From the NCBI GenBank assembly GCA_004151065.3, contig NWUY0300038109.1, positions 40,287 to 51,630 of the forward strand: DNA of 11,344 nt, given 5' to 3'. Source of the stretch: Larix sibirica (lineage: Eukaryota; Streptophyta; Pinopsida; Pinales; Pinaceae). The position numbers and the translations under genes were made by a program. Positions 8,918 to 11,344 of this stretch are shown here, piece by piece. Numbering within the stretch: position 1 is the first letter of the stretch; every line of letters begins with the position of its first letter. Under the pieces are notes generated by a model, which saw only the letters and a list, made by a program, of their open reading frames with translations, had not been told where the DNA came from and did not search any database.

Positions 8918-10449
8918 AACTATCTAGAATAACATCTTGAGAGTAGTTGGGATTATAGATAGGAAGTAAATCCACGGGGTTTTGTAGGTGGCCAATGGGT
9001 TATTTCATTATAGTAAATTAAAAAGGTTTCCTACCATGTTAATTAATGTTTATTTGTAAAAATAATAGGATAGAGTGAGTTGGTTTTATTTAAGGCTAAT
9101 GCTTATCCACATATGCTTCAATCTAGACTTTTTAAATTGGGTTATTAATTGTGTATCGACAATCATTTTGCAGTCTCAATCAATGGGTTAGCATCAAATT
9201 TATTTAAGCCAAGGAGGGGTTAATAAAGGGATGTTCACTTTCCCCTTTACTTTTTATTTTAGTAGTTGAAGGTTTAAGTTGAGCATTGTTTGAGATAAAG
9301 TCTACTAGAGATTTTAAAAGGATCAAAGTTGGTAGGACTTTACACATCTCACACTTATTATTTTTTGATGACATACTTTTATTTTGAGATGGTTATAGAA
9401 GAGATGCACAAAAACTAAAGGAGATTATGGACCTTAATTTTATGGCCATTGGCATGGTGGTAAATTTGGGGAAATATACTATTTCATTTATTGATATCAA
9501 TGAGGGAGACAAAGTATAGTTTATGCAAATGTTTCATTTCTCATAAGTAGAGTTACAATAAGGTATACAATACCTGGGATTTTTTTTAAAGACAAACTAT
9601 TACACTAAAAGGGATGGTGCAATATGTGGTTTCTAAGGGGGCATATTGGTACTAGTCAAATCAATTTTATAAGCTATTCATGTTTTATTGTGTCTCTTTG
9701 TCATTTATCCCTAAAGGAATCTTGGAGTAATTAAGAAGAATGAGTTTCAAATTCATGTTAGCATGAAAAAGTAAAAGGAAAAATTTCCCATGGGTATCAT
9801 TGAAGAATATTGATTCCCCGAAGGAAATGGGAAGATAGGGCATTACAAATATTCATTGCTTTGCAAGAGATTTGGTTAAAAATGTACATGGAGACTTATA
9901 GAAGGAAGAGGGTTGTGGTTTAAGGTGGTAAAGAAAAAATAAATTAATGAAGTAAATAAAAAAATTATTAAGCCTTTGACTGTGGAGGAATAGATAAGAT
10001 CAAATACTAATTCTTTTCAAAATGAATCAGTTATTTGGAAGACCATAGTATTGGCCTTTCCATTTATTGGTAAGTGGCTTGTGTGGAAGGTAGGTGATGG
10101 AAATAGAGTAAGGTTGGGTGATGATCCATGGGTAGGGTGTCACAAAAACTATAAATTACCTAGGAATATGATAGAAAGTCTTGTGAGTTAGGGGCTCGTA
10201 TTACTTATATCAAGTGGTTGATCTTGTTAGATCAACTACTATGAGTATGGAAAGGTTTGATTTTAAGAGAATGGATTTTGTTGAAGAATATGGACAAATT
10301 TGGAACAATTATTTCCATTCCCTAAAAAGTAGTCATGTTAGAATAATATATGATGATGAGCTCATTTGGTCCAAGAGTATTGTTGGTGCTAGATAAAAAC
10401 CTAAGCAAGGATACAAAGTTTTTATGGAGGAATATTTTTTCCAGAATCG

Positions 10450-10660
10450 ATTTTGGTGGTACAAAGGGATTTAGAAATTCAAATTTCCAGTTAAAGAAAC
10501 AATATTTAAGTGACTTTCTATAAATCAAAGAGTTCCCACTTGGGACTTCATACAAAGGAGAAGCTGGAAAGGTCCAAGGGGATGTCCATTATGCAAGGTC
10601 TGTGATGAAAATATTTTACATATTCCCATTCAATGTTCATATGTTGATTATGGATGGAAG
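10450..10660 (+). pseudogene. zf-RVT domain of LINE ORF2, degenerate
   Basis: A zinc-binding segment commonly found between RT and RNase H in plant LINE ORF2, with presumed nucleic-acid binding. One frame reads KIWKF then PVKETIF, a stop (where the family has a hydrophobic residue), then RVPTWDFIQRR, GP-GCPLCK and HIPIQC. The putative ligands CPLC (10583-10594), His (10619-10621) and Cys four residues later (10634-10636) are all kept. This zinc site is therefore among the better preserved parts of the element. Confidence 0.75.
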
Positions 10661-10929
10661 GAAATTGCAATTTTATGTATATTAAGGGGGGGTCATAATG
10701 TGGAGATTTCACTAGCATATTGGTGTTAAAACCCTATGAATATGTTGTACAAGGCATTGCCTCTTGTTGTTGCATGGGGAATTTTGCTAGATAGAAATTT
10801 ACATCTTTGAATGATAAAATTACCCTTCTAGGTATGTCCTACACAAAGATTGTCTATTCTTAAACTGTGCAAACAAGAAAAAGGAAACAAGCCCCCAAGA
10901 GTAGTAATGGCTAAAGTTATTGACAAATA

Positions 10930-11230
10930 TGGATCCTGGGCCTAATTTGATGGGGAAACCCAAGAGGATCGATTGGTTGGAGGGGAAGAGAGGGATAATA
11001 TATCCATGTGAATTGCACTATTATAGATTCAAAGTAGGCCTCGATAGAATCTCAAATAACAAATTTAAATTGATGGCTTTAAAATTGGTATTAAGGGTGG
11101 CGGTAGATAAGGGTGTATAAAAGATTAAAATCATGGGTTATTCATTGTTAGCCATTGAATGGAAGAAGGGGGAAAGGGCAGTAGAAAAATTTATACTAAG
11201 AAACATTGCCTGGGAGATTACGAATATTAA
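10930..11230 (+). pseudogene. RNase H domain at the LINE 3' end, inactivated
   Basis: In plant LINEs this C-terminal domain degrades the RNA strand of RNA/DNA hybrids. The start WA-stop-FDGE keeps the first catalytic Asp (10949-10951) but has a TAA at 10943-10945, and the frame shifts before YPCELHYYRFKVGL. ISNNKFKLMALKLVLR matches the family's NN-AEL-ALK helix, but the catalytic Glu is Lys (11067-11069). After an in-frame TAA (11118-11120), MGYSLLAIEWKKGE matches FGDS-x-x-x-I, with the catalytic Asp changed to Tyr (11139-11141). The final His-containing motif is not found: similarity fades near 11230 and a T/G-rich tail follows. At least two of the four acidic/His catalytic positions are lost. 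Confidence 0.8.
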
Positions 11231-11250
11231 AAACATAATTGTTGATGTAT

Positions 11251-11344
11251 TTATTATGTGTTGGGTATGTGTTATATTCTTTGCATGTGTGTGTGGGCAT
11301 TGGTTATTTTTGGGTTTTTCCTAAAAATGTGTAATTTAATCTCG
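11251..11344 (+). other. Possible LINE 3' untranslated tail
   Basis: T/G-rich sequence downstream of the last RNase H match, with no poly-A run before the window ends. It may be the element's 3' UTR or flanking DNA; the two cannot be told apart here. Confidence 0.3.

Larger units (their letters stand above)
7290..9760 (+). pseudogene. ORF2 reverse transcriptase domain, broken and interrupted
   Basis: The finger/palm region is recognisable in pieces. VLHSFQK-Y-N with WPI-F and a Phe-rich segment occurs twice, because of the 301-bp duplication. TLIPKIYKPSNFDEY and SSCNHICKI follow, then IARRVKE in the next frame (8026-8046). After the insertion the frame resumes at QLSRITS and VGIIDRK (FGFIDGRQ in the family), then FHYSKLKR. 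Motif A: DRVSW is intact at 9069-9083, but the catalytic Asp position upstream reads TAT (Tyr, 9051-9053), with stops at 9057, 9063 and 9066. Motif B: GCSLSPLLFILVVEGL at 9229-9276. Motif C: SHLLFFDDILLF with both Asp codons kept (9367-9372), where the family usually has FVDD. Thumb remnants: GMVVN and GGILVLVKSIL (about 9635-9670). Confidence 0.85.
4735..11250 (+). mobile_element. Degenerate plant LINE (L1-like) retrotransposon
   Basis: A near full-length non-LTR retrotransposon in the order ORF1 (DUF4283 plus knuckle), endonuclease, reverse transcriptase, zf-RVT, RNase H. Such elements copy themselves through an RNA intermediate by target-primed reverse transcription in the nucleus. Every domain is recognisable by ordered short motifs, but frameshifts and stops occur throughout, so the copy is dead. 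Neither end is sharply defined. The 5' limit could lie upstream of 4735 (perhaps near 3900). At the 3' end no poly-A tail or target-site duplication is visible before the window closes, and similarity fades after about 11230. Leaving out the inserted element at 8048-8912 and the extra 301 bp at 7344-7945, ORF2 would span about 4 kb, near the usual size for this family. The RNase H arrangement and motif wording are typical of elements I associate with conifers. Confidence 0.88.
6128..11250 (+). pseudogene. LINE ORF2 polyprotein, dead copy
   Basis: This ORF would encode the endonuclease/reverse transcriptase that nicks target DNA and primes cDNA synthesis from it. I place the start at the ATG at 6128 (MIGMLLNYKGLGHP), which aligns with the usual ORF2 opening and is in frame with the next 370 bp apart from one TAA. 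Domain order: endonuclease 6128-6866; linker with WLEDDDF (6869-6889) and a GDD-FFHQYSNHKKNANSIW block (about 7200-7270); RT from about 7290 to 9760; WKTIVLAFPFIGKWLVWKVG and LGDDPWVG (about 10036-10137); zf-RVT (10450-10660); RNase H (10930-11230). There are at least eight frame changes and many stops. It is interrupted by a 301-bp tandem duplication and by an inserted element. Both ORFs share strand and spacing as in intact LINEs. Confidence 0.87.

Noticed and set aside
10322-10555. Minus-strand open frame of 77 residues
   Set aside because: It lies opposite the segment leading into zf-RVT of the plus-strand LINE, which explains the region better.
1-11344. A prokaryotic operon, defence system, CRISPR array or phage region
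   Set aside because: There are no long intact ORFs, no ribosome-binding-site-led gene chains and no spaced identical repeats. All recognisable proteins are plant retrotransposon remnants.

Overview
This is non-coding, AT-rich nuclear DNA from a plant. I found no intact gene, RNA gene, CRISPR array or bacterial-type operon. What can be read is a set of decayed non-LTR (LINE, plant L1-like) retrotransposons carrying many stops and frameshifts. The protein remnants look most like the LINE families that fill gymnosperm (conifer) genomes. The conifer assignment is an inference from remembered family patterns; no search was run.

Layout. Bases 1-1138 hold local tandem duplications (a 161-bp unit twice, then a nested 67-bp and 78/90-bp repeat block) with no recognisable gene. 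Bases 1139-2153 hold nothing I can name. Bases 2154-2867, minus strand, are a piece of LINE ORF1: a DUF4283-type RNA-binding domain followed by a damaged zinc-knuckle stretch. Bases 2868-4734 are mostly unassigned. They contain a doubtful Copia-like scrap, an unrecognised 96-residue open frame (3936-4226) and an exact 27-bp tandem duplication.

From about 4735 to about 11250, plus strand, lies one long, nearly full-length but dead LINE. ORF1 (DUF4283 domain plus a degenerate CCHC region, 4735-5998) comes first. ORF2 (6128-11250) follows, with the normal order of apurinic-like endonuclease, reverse transcriptase, zf-RVT and RNase H. Catalytic residues of the endonuclease, the RT and the RNase H are all mutated.

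Two later events sit inside ORF2. One is a 301-bp tandem duplication at the start of the RT region (7344-7945), with copies about 8% different. The other is an insertion of about 865 bp (8048-8912) flanked by a 5-bp direct repeat; removing it restores the RT reading frame. The insertion is probably a solo LTR or another small transposon.

The order of events can be read roughly: LINE insertion, decay, internal duplication and secondary insertion. Nothing here looks like a new functional system. The interest is in fossil structure.
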